DNA of 64,000 nucleotides from Psychrobacillus sp042885655 (GTDB lineage: Bacteria > Bacillota > Bacilli > Bacillales_A > Planococcaceae), in the NCBI RefSeq assembly GCF_042885655.1, contig NZ_JBHVRO010000007.1:62001-126000 (forward strand), written 5' to 3'. Of this stretch, positions 17,171 through 25,456 are shown in pieces. The stretch's first letter is position 1; each line of letters starts with the position of its first letter. The notes beneath the pieces are model-generated. The model saw nothing but the letters and a program-made list of their open reading frames with translations, was not told the DNA's origin and ran no database searches. A program made the translations under genes and the position numbers.

Positions 17171-17461
17171 TAAAGGTAGAGAAGTGACGAGCTTCCGAAA
17201 TGGTATCTTCGGAAGCTTTTAAAAGAGTAAGGAAGTATTTTTTCTCTAATTAGCCAAACCAAACGCATCATGTCCTCGCAAATTCCAAGAGGGCGACGGA
17301 CAAACATTCGCCACAAGATGACCGAAAATGAGGAGTTGGAAGTGACGTAGACACTTCCAACTCCTCAAAATCCATCGGTAATAGTGTAGCGAATGTTTCG
17401 TCCAAAGCACTCTAGAAGTAGAGAAGACAATTGCACTTAAAGGGCGCTTGCGCTTTTCTTA
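17171..17461 (+). repeat. Family B structured repeat, copy B2
   Basis: Left hairpin AGCTTCCGAA (17190-17199) / TTCGGAAGCT (17208-17217). Central hairpin GAGGAGTTGGAAGTG (17330-17344) / CACTTCCAACTCCTC (17352-17366). Around it the long outer arms GGACAAACATTCGCCACA and TGTAGCGAATGTTTCGTCC pair. It ends with GGGCGCTTGCGCTTTTCTT, a small hairpin with a T-rich tail. The mtnD stop codon lies about 8 bases beyond. This is the best-preserved copy. Confidence 0.9.
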
Positions 17462-17468
17462 TATAGAC

Positions 17469-18002
17469 TTAACTTTGGGTAATTTCGTCTTGATACACTG
17501 GTACCCAGCCTTCTGTTGTGACAAAGATACGAACAGCAACTACTTTACGATCCTCTGAAAGTGTAAAGTAATGCGTAATGTTTTCTGGCACGGAAATTAA
17601 ATCTCCGGGTGATAAATGTACTTCGAAGAAATTTTCGTCTTTTCCTTGTATAATGAATACCCCGTGACCACTAACAATGTATCGAACCTCATCATCCGTA
17701 TGAAGATGTTTGCGCTCGAAGTTTTTCAATAATTCATCTAAATTAGGATTAGAATCAGATAAAGATATAACATCCGATGCTTTATAGCCACGGCGAGTTG
17801 AAATGTTATCAATTTCCTCTTTAAAAGCATAGAGAATTTGTTCTTTTTCTTCATCGCTAAGATCGAATTTTTCACGGAGAGGCTCTGGTAATTTTTCGAT
17901 ATCCCAATGCTCGTAAATAACTTCCTGTTTGGCTAAAAAAGCTGCAACCTCGTTTTGCTCTTCAATTGTTTCTTCTATTCCTTGGAATTTAATGATAGCC
18001 AT
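17469..18002 (-). CDS. mtnD: Acireductone dioxygenase (methionine salvage)
   Basis: 177 residues, normal length. The metal ligands of the ARD cupin are present: His99 and His101 (RKHLHTDDE), Glu105 and His144 (ITHYF). With Fe(II) it turns acireductone into 2-keto-4-methylthiobutyrate and formate, the step before transamination to methionine; with Ni it gives an off-pathway product. Last gene of the minus-strand mtnWXBD operon, 16 bp after mtnB. Confidence 0.95.
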   Translation of the reverse strand: MAIIKFQGIEETIEEQNEVAAFLAKQEVIYEHWDIEKLPEPLREKFDLSDEEKEQILYAFKEEIDNISTRRGYKASDVISLSDSNPNLDELLKNFERKHLHTDDEVRYIVSGHGVFIIQGKDENFFEVHLSPGDLISVPENITHYFTLSEDRKVVAVRIFVTTEGWVPVYQDEITQS

Positions 18003-18018
18003 TTAAAATCTTCCTCTC

Positions 18019-18636
18019 TTATTTTGATTTTATTTGATGTAATGTTAATTGATATTGAAATAAAAACTCACAAGCTTCTAGTAGCTTCTTAGCTTCGAAA
18101 CCATCCTTACCCCAAACGGTAATCCCGTGGTTTCTTATTAAGATAGCTCCTTTATCTGCATATATATGAGATTGAAATTCTTTCGTTAGAAGTGGAATAT
18201 GCGCATGATTTGGAATGATAGGAATGGTAAGGATAGCTTCTTCTTCCCACAAACCAAAAGCTTTAATAAGTTCTTGACCTTGAAAATCAATTTTCCCTTG
18301 ATCACCGTGCAATTCAGAAATTACGTTATTCGCAACCGTATGTACGTGAAGACTACAACCAGCAGAAGTATTCTCATATATAGCACAATGTAGTAATGTT
18401 TCTGCTGACGGCTTTAAATCCGTATTTTCAATTGGATTTCCGCTCTCATTTACAAGTAAAAAATCTTCTTTTGTTCTTTTGTTCTTATCTTTTCCACTAG
18501 CTGTTACTAAAAATTCTATTGGATTGCTATTAACTTTTATAGCTAAGTTACCGCTAGTCCCCATAAACCAATCGCGTGCGGCTAATTCATCCTTTATGTC
18601 TGCTAATTCTTCCCACTTACTATGGAGAGTTGTCAT
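18019..18636 (-). CDS. mtnB: Methylthioribulose-1-phosphate dehydratase
   Basis: 205 residues, class-II aldolase fold. The zinc-binding His pair is visible in LHVHT (His97, His99), and a later RNHGITVWG supplies the third ligand. It converts methylthioribulose-1-phosphate to 2,3-diketo-5-methylthiopentyl-1-phosphate. Third gene of mtnWXBD, starting two bases after mtnX. Confidence 0.95.
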   Translation of the reverse strand: MTTLHSKWEELADIKDELAARDWFMGTSGNLAIKVNSNPIEFLVTASGKDKNKRTKEDFLLVNESGNPIENTDLKPSAETLLHCAIYENTSAGCSLHVHTVANNVISELHGDQGKIDFQGQELIKAFGLWEEEAILTIPIIPNHAHIPLLTKEFQSHIYADKGAILIRNHGITVWGKDGFEAKKLLEACEFLFQYQLTLHQIKSK

Positions 18637-18638
18637 AT

Positions 18639-19298
18639 TTATACACCTAGCCTCTTATCAATAACATTTATGACATCTTGGAAATTTTCAAACGGTTCAT
18701 ACGAAATATGTAACTCCTCGCATTTTTCAATGAGAAAATCTCGAGCAATGACAATGTCAGCCAATTTGGCTGCTTCAAGATCTGTAATAGAGTCACCAAT
18801 TACAACGCTTAATGCATCACTTCCCTGAAGCTTACGGATAATAGAAGGCTTACAACAACCGCAACTTTGACTTGTACATTGTTCATCACAGCCATGCGGG
18901 TACAGGATTTTAATAGATTCTCCAGAAAAATCCGATTCATTGCAATAAACACCAGAAAATGGTCCGAATTTTTCAAGCATTGGATGGACGAAAAAATCTA
19001 TTCCACCGCTAACTATATAAAGTGGTATATTGTGTTTTTTTGTATAAGAAACAAATTCAGCAAATCCATCTCGAATTTGTGCTTGTTCTAGCAAATAAGA
19101 AATGATCTGATCCTTTAAGGAAACAGGCAAAAGATCAAACATTTCTGCTACACCTTCACGAATAGACTGTCTTTGTCCTAAAATATTTTCCTTAATCGGC
19201 AAATATTCAGGAGGAGCAAATTTTTTCATGATAGAGATAATATTGTCTTGGTTCGTAATAGTGCCATCAAAGTCACAAAAGATAACAAGCTTATTCAT
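18639..19298 (-). CDS. mtnX: 2-hydroxy-3-keto-5-methylthiopentenyl-1-phosphate phosphatase
   Basis: 219-residue HAD-superfamily phosphatase. The nucleophile motif is CDFDGTITN near residue 8, the C-terminal metal motif is IGDSITDLEAA. It acts on the enol-phosphate made by MtnW to yield the acireductone used by MtnD. A pair of Cys-rich turns (CDEQCTSQSCGCC) is typical of this family. Four bases after mtnW. Confidence 0.94.
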   Translation of the reverse strand: MNKLVIFCDFDGTITNQDNIISIMKKFAPPEYLPIKENILGQRQSIREGVAEMFDLLPVSLKDQIISYLLEQAQIRDGFAEFVSYTKKHNIPLYIVSGGIDFFVHPMLEKFGPFSGVYCNESDFSGESIKILYPHGCDEQCTSQSCGCCKPSIIRKLQGSDALSVVIGDSITDLEAAKLADIVIARDFLIEKCEELHISYEPFENFQDVINVIDKRLGV

Positions 19299-19302
19299 AT
19301 TC

Positions 19303-20517
19303 TTACCCCCATAAATCCAATGCTGTTTTTAATTCGGAGTATTGTTGTGCTGCTTCTTTAAGAGGGATTCCTTCAAGTACAGCCGTCACGGCTTGCCTAA
19401 AAGCTAGCCCTCCTCCTGTTGCACCGGCTGGATGACCATGTACTCCTCCGCCAGCATTAATAATGCTATCAAATCCATAATCCTCGATTAATAGAGGGAC
19501 TAAACCAGGATGAATACCTGCAGATGGAACAGGGAAAGTTCGTTTTACTGTACTTATTTTCGTCAATTCTTCGCCCAATGAAAGTGCAGCTGTTTTTTCA
19601 AGCGCAACACTTCCATAAGGTGAAGGGAATAACGAAAAATCTGCCCCCGCATATCGTGTCAATTTTCCAAGTAGAAGTGGAGTTGCAACCCCGTAAAATG
19701 AGGAAGAAGTGAATGCCCCACTATAAGCAGGATGAGCCATAAAAGGCAGTTGGATATTATCATCTTCTACTAACTCTTGAAGTACATCCAGTCCATATGC
19801 ATGAACATTTAATAATAGAGCATCTGCCCCAAGTTCCTTTGCTTTTTGTGCTTTTGCTTTTAATTGGGATGTTCGACCAGATAAATTAACAGCATAAAGA
19901 GTCCGATGTCCAGTCTCTTCATACACTTCCTGCAATACTTTTTTTGCAGTTGTAATCCGTTTCTCAAAAGGAGTGAGTGGATTTTCAAAAAGGATTTCAT
20001 CATCTTTGACGAGATCGACTCCACCGAGTGCTTGATGTCGAAGCTGTTCTGCTAAGTAATGAATATCTCGACCAATTACTCCTTTGAATATACTCATGAT
20101 AAGTGGACGATTATACACTTCCAGTTGGTCACGGATGCTTTCAATTCCAAACCTTGGTCCGGGAAACTGATCTAAAAGTTCTGGAGAAAATTCTAAATCT
20201 AGAAGCTTCACTTCACCATCTAGCGATAGTTTGCCAAATACAGTCGTTAAAATGGCAGGTAAATCAGCTGAGAAGTTTGCATTAGGATAGTTAATTTTTA
20301 TTTCAGCTTTGATTTGATCTGGTTTTAGCGGATGAAAAGTATGTTCGAATTCATTAATCGAAACAACATGACCTTTATGTTTTTTTAATTGTTCTTGTTC
20401 TATCAATGGTAAATCCGTCCAAGATCCTATAGTTAAACCAAGTGCAATACCATCTGCTCTTTTTTCAAAAGAACCTGGCTTCCCATACACCTGATAGAGA
20501 GCTGATACTCCACTCAT
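19303..20517 (-). CDS. mtnW: 2,3-diketo-5-methylthiopentyl-1-phosphate enolase (RuBisCO-like)
   Basis: 404 residues, form-IV RuBisCO-like protein. The metal/carbamate region GGVDLVKDDE is intact, and the phosphate-binding stretch INAGGGVHGHPAG lies near the C-terminus. It catalyses the enolisation of the MtnB product. First gene of the minus-strand salvage operon and directly downstream of a SAM-I riboswitch. Order mtnW-X-B-D is the same as in Bacillus subtilis. Confidence 0.95.
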   Translation of the reverse strand: MSGVSALYQVYGKPGSFEKRADGIALGLTIGSWTDLPLIEQEQLKKHKGHVVSINEFEHTFHPLKPDQIKAEIKINYPNANFSADLPAILTTVFGKLSLDGEVKLLDLEFSPELLDQFPGPRFGIESIRDQLEVYNRPLIMSIFKGVIGRDIHYLAEQLRHQALGGVDLVKDDEILFENPLTPFEKRITTAKKVLQEVYEETGHRTLYAVNLSGRTSQLKAKAQKAKELGADALLLNVHAYGLDVLQELVEDDNIQLPFMAHPAYSGAFTSSSFYGVATPLLLGKLTRYAGADFSLFPSPYGSVALEKTAALSLGEELTKISTVKRTFPVPSAGIHPGLVPLLIEDYGFDSIINAGGGVHGHPAGATGGGLAFRQAVTAVLEGIPLKEAAQQYSELKTALDLWG

Positions 20518-20536
20518 TTGTCATCACATTCCTTTA

Positions 20537-20572
20537 AAATAAAATAAAAACCTCTTCAAATAAGAAGAGGTT
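20537..20572 (-). terminator. Terminator of the mtnW SAM riboswitch
   Basis: On the minus strand AACCTCTTC / GAAGAGGTT stem, then TTTTTATTTTATTTT. About 20-30 bp before the mtnW start. Confidence 0.9.
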
Positions 20573-20583
20573 AATGTATAACG

Positions 20584-20691
20584 ACTTCTTATTTCTCAGT
20601 CAAATGACTGCAAGAATTAGCACCGTTTCCAATAATCGGACCGGTTGCCGGGTATCATAGGGCTTGTCCCTCCACCTGCTCTAAATAAGAA
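20584..20691 (-). promoter_or_regulatory. SAM-I riboswitch upstream of mtnWXBD
   Basis: Minus strand carries the S-box consensus in order: TTATTTAGAGCAGGTGGAGG, CCGGCAACC, CGGTGCTAATTC, and a closing P1 arm ATAAGAAG that pairs with CTTATTT. With the terminator that follows it should shut mtnWXBD off when SAM is high. Confidence 0.94.
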
Positions 20692-20801
20692 TAATTTATT
20701 CAATTGGTTTCACTTTGTATTGTCAAATTAATTACGATTATTTCACGCTCTTAGAAAATTGTCAATACAGTTTTTAGAAAGTTTATTGTATTAAAAAAAG
20801 A

Positions 20802-20831
20802 TTGACAGTTCTTTTTTTAATATGTTAGGAT
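20802..20831 (+). promoter_or_regulatory. Promoter of mtnKA
   Basis: TTGACA (20802-20807), 18 bases, TAGGAT (20826-20831), a few tens of bases before the plus-strand SAM-I riboswitch. TTGACA-like elements for the opposite operon lie at about 20725-20765 on the minus strand. Confidence 0.6.
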
Positions 20832-20866
20832 TCATTTCAAATAGCATAAAGTTGTATGTAACAGCA

Positions 20867-21023
20867 CTCTTATCAAGAGCAGGCAGAGGGTAATGGCCCT
20901 ATGAAGCCCAGCAACCGACCGTAATACCGTTGTGAGACGGGGCGCTTTTCGCGCCGAGATGAAAAATCTCGTAAGGCACGGTGCTAATTCCATCAGAAAG
21001 GTAACTTTCTGAAAGATAAGAGG
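20867..21023 (+). promoter_or_regulatory. SAM-I riboswitch upstream of mtnKA
   Basis: CTCTTATCAAGAGCAGGCAG, CCCAGCAACCGACC and CACGGTGCTAATTCC match the S-box; P1 closes with GATAAGAG. Between the P3 region and the GCTAA motif there are two extra small hairpins (GGCGC/GCGCC and GAGAT/ATCTC), so this aptamer is longer than its partner on the other strand. Confidence 0.94.
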
Positions 21024-21039
21024 CGAGAGTTCTCTTATT

Positions 21040-21076
21040 CTGCGCCTCTTTCTTTGGAAAGAGGCTTTTTATTTTG
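21040..21076 (+). terminator. Terminator of the mtnK SAM riboswitch
   Basis: GCCTCTTTC / GAAAGAGGC stem with a TTTG loop, then TTTTTATTTT. Confidence 0.92.
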
Positions 21077-21096
21077 TAAGGGAAAGGTAGAGAACA

Positions 21097-22287
21097 ATGA
21101 CAATAGCTACGAAGAGACAATATGAATCGTTAACTGAAGAGCGTGCGATTTTATATGCAAAAGGACTAAACTTTTTCTCAGAAGACGCTGAGTTAAGTTG
21201 CAGTGAAATTGGTGACGGCAATTTGAATTATGTATTTCACATTAAGGAATCTAACGGTGACAAAAGTTTAATCCTCAAACAGGCATTGCCATATGCAAAA
21301 GTAGTTGGTGAAAGCTGGCCACTCACATTAAAGCGTGCAATCATTGAAGCAAATGCGTTAAAAAAACAGTTTGAATTTGCAGCGGATCTTGTTCCAGTTG
21401 TATATGCTACCGATGAAGAGCTTGCAATTACAGTTATGGAGGATCTATCCCATCTAAAAATTGCACGTGAAGGATTAATCCAACTTGAACCCTATCCAAA
21501 GCTCTCGAAGGATATTGGTGAGTATCTTGCTCAAACACTGTTTCACACATCAGATTTTGCATTACATCCATTTGAAAAAAAGAGGTTAGTTTCCGAGTTT
21601 TCAAACCCAGAGCTATGTAAAATTACGGAAGAGCTTATTTTTACGGATCCATTTTTTGATCATGAAACAAATGATTTTGAACCTTCGTTAAGAGCAGAGG
21701 TTGAGGCAATTTGGAACAATGAAATTTTAAAGCTTGAAGTTGCAAAATTGAAGAGAAGTTTTATGACGGAAGCAGAAGCTTTGCTTCATGGTGATTTACA
21801 TACGGGAAGTATTTTTGCTAGTGAAACAGAAACGAAGGTAATTGATCCTGAGTTTGCTTTTTATGGTCCTATTGGATTTGATATCGGGATATTTTTAGCA
21901 AACTTAATCGTTCAATCTATTACTAGAGAAGCAGAAGCGCGAAATACTATTGTTCAACATATCGAACAAACCTGGGAAGTATTTTCATCGAATTTTTCTA
22001 TCCTATGGAAATCAAAAGGTATTGAAACATATAAGAATACGAAGGGATTTGAAGAATATGTTTTGGAGAAAGTTTTCCACGATACACTTGGTTTTGCTGG
22101 TTGTGAATTAATTCGAAGAACAATTGGTTTAGCTCATGTAAAGGATTTGGATGCGATTGCAGACGAAGAACAACGACTTGATTTCAAAAAACAAGCATTA
22201 CAAGTAGGAGAGGCACTTATTTTAAAACGTTATGATTTACATTCTATTCAGGCAGTAATCTCGTTATTGGAGGAGAACCACAAATGA
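21097..22287 (+). CDS. mtnK: 5-methylthioribose kinase
   Basis: 396 residues, choline-kinase-like fold. The catalytic loop HGDLHTGS and the metal motif IDPEFAFYGP(IG)FDIG are clear. It phosphorylates methylthioribose with ATP, the entry to salvage in bacteria that first hydrolyse methylthioadenosine. The start at 21097 follows AAGGGAAAGG and lies directly after the SAM riboswitch terminator. The stop overlaps the mtnA start (ATGA). Confidence 0.95.
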   Translation: MTIATKRQYESLTEERAILYAKGLNFFSEDAELSCSEIGDGNLNYVFHIKESNGDKSLILKQALPYAKVVGESWPLTLKRAIIEANALKKQFEFAADLVPVVYATDEELAITVMEDLSHLKIAREGLIQLEPYPKLSKDIGEYLAQTLFHTSDFALHPFEKKRLVSEFSNPELCKITEELIFTDPFFDHETNDFEPSLRAEVEAIWNNEILKLEVAKLKRSFMTEAEALLHGDLHTGSIFASETETKVIDPEFAFYGPIGFDIGIFLANLIVQSITREAEARNTIVQHIEQTWEVFSSNFSILWKSKGIETYKNTKGFEEYVLEKVFHDTLGFAGCELIRRTIGLAHVKDLDAIADEEQRLDFKKQALQVGEALILKRYDLHSIQAVISLLEENHK

Positions 22288-23339
22288 GTATTCCGCTATC
22301 AATTGAGTGGAACAATGAGGAGCTAAGAATTTTAGATCAGCAGAAGTTACCGCTTGAAATTGAATATGTAACACTAGAAACTCTAAAAGATGTGTATGAC
22401 GCAATTATCACATTAAAAGTAAGAGGTGCACCTGCCATTGGTATTACAGCTGCATACGGTTTAGCTAAGGCAGCTCAGCACTATGAAACAAATACGTTGG
22501 AAGAATTTCAAGAACAACTAAAAAAAGACGCCATGTATTTAGGGGATTCAAGACCTACTGCAGTCAATTTAGTTTGGGCTTTAGAACGTTTACGTAGCAC
22601 TGTTCAACAGACTGTAACTATACAAGAAGCGAAAAATCGTCTCTTAGAGGAAGCTGTAAATATTTACAAAGAAGATGAAGCTTCATGCCGAAATATTGGA
22701 GAATTTGCACTGTCTTTGCTTGGAAACCATACGAGAGTTATGACCATTTGTAACGCAGGATCCATTGCAACCGCGAAATATGGAACTGCACTAGCCCCAT
22801 TTCATCTAGGAAGCGAACAAGGAAAACAGTTTCAGGTATTCGCTTGTGAAACTAGACCGGTATTTCAAGGTTCACGACTTACCGTTTGGGAACTTCAGCA
22901 ATCTGGTGTAGATGTCACACTTATAACAGATAGCATGGCTGCGCATACAATCGGTGCAAAAGGTATTGAAGCAATTATTGTTGGCGCAGACCGAATCGTG
23001 GCAAACGGCGATACAGCTAATAAAATTGGAACACTTAATTTAGCTTTACTAGCACATGCATTTAACATTCCATTTTATGTTGCTGCTCCTTCCTCTACTT
23101 TTGATTTGACGATTCAATACGGTAAGGAAATACGGATTGAAGAGCGTCCAGCAGAAGAAATAACACATGTTGCAGGGAAGCAAGTGGCTCCACCAAATAC
23201 AAAAGTATTTAATCCTGCTTTCGATGTCACACCAGGCAAATATATTACAGCAATTATTACGGAAAAAGGAATCATTTATCCAGAATACAATAAAAACATT
23301 CCTAAAATATTGGGTATAGAAAAAGGAGCGATATCATGA
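22284..23339 (+). CDS. mtnA: Methylthioribose-1-phosphate isomerase
   Basis: 351 residues, eIF2B-like fold. Family motifs VRGAPAIG, TICNAGSIAT (active-site Cys) and GADRIVANGDTANKIGT (active-site Asp) are all present. It opens methylthioribose-1-phosphate to methylthioribulose-1-phosphate, the MtnB substrate. Start overlaps the mtnK stop by four bases. Its own stop overlaps the ATG of a broken downstream gene. Confidence 0.96.
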   Translation: MSIPLSIEWNNEELRILDQQKLPLEIEYVTLETLKDVYDAIITLKVRGAPAIGITAAYGLAKAAQHYETNTLEEFQEQLKKDAMYLGDSRPTAVNLVWALERLRSTVQQTVTIQEAKNRLLEEAVNIYKEDEASCRNIGEFALSLLGNHTRVMTICNAGSIATAKYGTALAPFHLGSEQGKQFQVFACETRPVFQGSRLTVWELQQSGVDVTLITDSMAAHTIGAKGIEAIIVGADRIVANGDTANKIGTLNLALLAHAFNIPFYVAAPSSTFDLTIQYGKEIRIEERPAEEITHVAGKQVAPPNTKVFNPAFDVTPGKYITAIITEKGIIYPEYNKNIPKILGIEKGAIS

Positions 23340-23472
23340 ACACATTTTGCTTAACGGTTTAACCATTTTAAATTTACCTTATTATGCATTTGATATTATT
23401 AAAGGAGCAGTTTTAGTTACTGCACTTGCGGTTACGTATGTTTACGCAAAAAAGCGATTTATCAAAATTTAA
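23336..23472 (+). pseudogene. Remnant of a sugar-type ABC permease after mtnA
   Basis: An ATG overlapping the mtnA stop opens only an eight-residue frame. One base out of phase the DNA encodes LLNGLTILNLPYYAFDIIKG followed by a hydrophobic stretch and KKRFIKI-stop, which resembles the C-terminal end of RbsC-like sugar ABC permeases. It reads as the start and the tail of a permease gene joined by an internal deletion. Because some Firmicutes place a predicted methylthioribose importer beside mtnKA, this may be its remains. The fragment is short, so family assignment is tentative. Confidence 0.6.
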
Positions 23473-23562
23473 TAAATTTTGTGTCTCGAAGTACTTGTTT
23501 TCTGTGCATGCAAGTATATAATTCTAGCATAACCTATATTATTTATTGAATGGGCTGACAGA

Positions 23563-24771
23563 ATGAGACCGTATAATGAAAAGATTAGTATTTACCACGG
23601 AATGGCATCTACTATAGCACTTAATTTTTCCAATAACTTTTTTCCAATCTTCGCAATTACGATATTGGGAGCAACTAATTATCAAGTTGGATTAATTAGT
23701 TCGTTGCCTCCGTTAATTGCACTATTAATGACAATTCCAGCAGCTATATTATTAAATCGGGCGCGTGCTCAGAAGAAATTGGTTGCAATGTCTGTTTTAC
23801 TCGCTCGACTAATGTTCTTGTTGATTGTACTAGTTGTTTTTTTGCCTTCTCCCTCTCTCCAAAGATGGGCTTTTTTAGGGATTATTGCTTTCATTAGCGT
23901 CCCGAATACAGTAGCCAATATTGGTTGGCAAACATTCATTAGTGGAATGATCGAAGAATCTAGAAGAGGTCAATTTTTTAGTGATCGAAACCGACTGTTA
24001 ACGATGGTCGGACTTGTGTCGACGTTACTTATCGGTATTTTAATGAAAGATTCCTCGGAAAGTGTTGTAGCGTATCAAATACTTTTCACAATAGCTTTTG
24101 GATTTGGCTTATTAGAAGTTTTTTTCCTATTAAAGCATAAAGAAGAAGTTGTGCAAGTAGGAAATGAACAAGTGAAAAAGAAGTCTATGGACTGGAGCAT
24201 TTTTAAACATAGCAACTTTGTTTGGTTTTTAGCGGCAGCACTATTTTTTAATTTTGCTTGGCAATCGGCGTGGGGATTATTCAATATTTATAATGTAAGA
24301 GTAGCGGAAGCAACAATATTTTGGATTAGTATGTTTTCAGTTGGTAATATGCTCATACAGTTTTTAACGTTTCCTTTGTGGAAAAAATGGGCAGAGAAAA
24401 AGTCCAATATGCATGTTTTTATATGGGCTGCAGTTGGTATGGCGACTACTCCTTTTCTAACTGTGTTATCTACTAACTTATACTATTTAACATTTGTCCA
24501 AACTATTTCAGGCTTTTTCTTGTCTGGTACTGTATTGATACTCTTTAATTTATTATTAGAGCAATCGCCCGAGGAATCTCGTACGTATTGTATAACAACG
24601 TACAATGTGTTGCTTGCTTTCATTGCTTTCGTTGCTCCTCAAGTCGGCATTTGGTTATTGGATCAACTAGGAATGGAAATAGCGATGTATATTAGCTCTG
24701 GATTACGTTTTTTAAGTGCTTTTGGCTTTTTATACGTATCTATTCGACATAGAAAAAATCTTAAGATTTAA
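23563..24771 (+). CDS. MFS transporter
   Basis: 402 residues with about 12 membrane spans arranged as two six-span halves separated by a charged loop (KHKEEVVQVGNEQVKKKSMD, about residues 195-215). The SRRGQFFSDRNRLL stretch in the first half is characteristic of a subgroup of small-molecule MFS carriers. The start ATG lacks a good ribosome site. A perfect terminator follows, shared with the converging TetR gene. No substrate can be inferred. Confidence 0.85.
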   Translation: MRPYNEKISIYHGMASTIALNFSNNFFPIFAITILGATNYQVGLISSLPPLIALLMTIPAAILLNRARAQKKLVAMSVLLARLMFLLIVLVVFLPSPSLQRWAFLGIIAFISVPNTVANIGWQTFISGMIEESRRGQFFSDRNRLLTMVGLVSTLLIGILMKDSSESVVAYQILFTIAFGFGLLEVFFLLKHKEEVVQVGNEQVKKKSMDWSIFKHSNFVWFLAAALFFNFAWQSAWGLFNIYNVRVAEATIFWISMFSVGNMLIQFLTFPLWKKWAEKKSNMHVFIWAAVGMATTPFLTVLSTNLYYLTFVQTISGFFLSGTVLILFNLLLEQSPEESRTYCITTYNVLLAFIAFVAPQVGIWLLDQLGMEIAMYISSGLRFLSAFGFLYVSIRHRKNLKI

Positions 24772-24773
24772 CA

Positions 24774-24803
24774 TAAAAAGCGCCCGTTTTTGGGCGCTTT
24801 TTC
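24774..24803. terminator. Bidirectional terminator between MFS and TetR genes
   Basis: AAAAAGCGCCC / GGGCGCTTTTT, perfect arms with a five-T loop. Confidence 0.95.
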
Positions 24804-25444
24804 TATTTCCCTATTCCATGCAAGATGAATTGGACGGTATTCTCTGTTTCTAGTTCATCATCCCATTCACTGTCAGGGAAGAAGATGTAACGAGAAAACA
24901 AGTAGCCAAAAATACTTGTAACTGTTAATCTCGCTATACTCGCTGGGGGCATTTCGATTAGTTGTCCTTTATCTTGATATCCTTTAATGACAATCAATAT
25001 TCGATCAAAAACTTTCTTCGCAATCTGGTCCAGAAACTGTTCTTTCAATTCTGGCTGGAAAGGAATTTCTTGAATCATTATTTTTATGACTGGTAGGAGT
25101 CTCTTTATAATTTCTCTTCTGTTTTCAATCGTTGCTCTCAAAAAATCCTCGGCCTTTTCATAGGGTTGATCTAATACTTTGTGAAAATCATTTACAATGA
25201 TCGGTCCAATTAGTTTTGTCATGAGTGGAGCAACAATGGAAATAAGCAACTCTTTTTTTGTTTTATAATGACGGAAAATAGTTCCTTCAGCTACTCCTGC
25301 TTTCTTAGCGATCTCACTTGTAGAAGTGGCAGCATAGCCTTTTTCCGAAAATGATTCAATGGCAGCAAAGATAATTTTTTTTTGTTTATCAGTGAATTTT
25401 TCTTCTTCAAATAATTGTTCTAATAATAGTTCGTCTTCGGACAT
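24803..25444 (-). CDS. TetR-family regulator
   Basis: 213 residues. The N-terminal helix-turn-helix is TSTSEIAKKAGVAEGTIFRH followed by YKTKKELL; the rest is a variable helical ligand domain. Last gene of a three-gene minus-strand operon with an ABC-2 exporter, so it probably represses that operon. A palindrome at 27306-27322 in front of the operon is the likely target. Confidence 0.9.
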   Translation of the reverse strand: MSEDELLLEQLFEEEKFTDKQKKIIFAAIESFSEKGYAATSTSEIAKKAGVAEGTIFRHYKTKKELLISIVAPLMTKLIGPIIVNDFHKVLDQPYEKAEDFLRATIENRREIIKRLLPVIKIMIQEIPFQPELKEQFLDQIAKKVFDRILIVIKGYQDKGQLIEMPPASIARLTVTSIFGYLFSRYIFFPDSEWDDELETENTVQFILHGIGK

Positions 25445-25456
25445 GGTCTACTCCTT

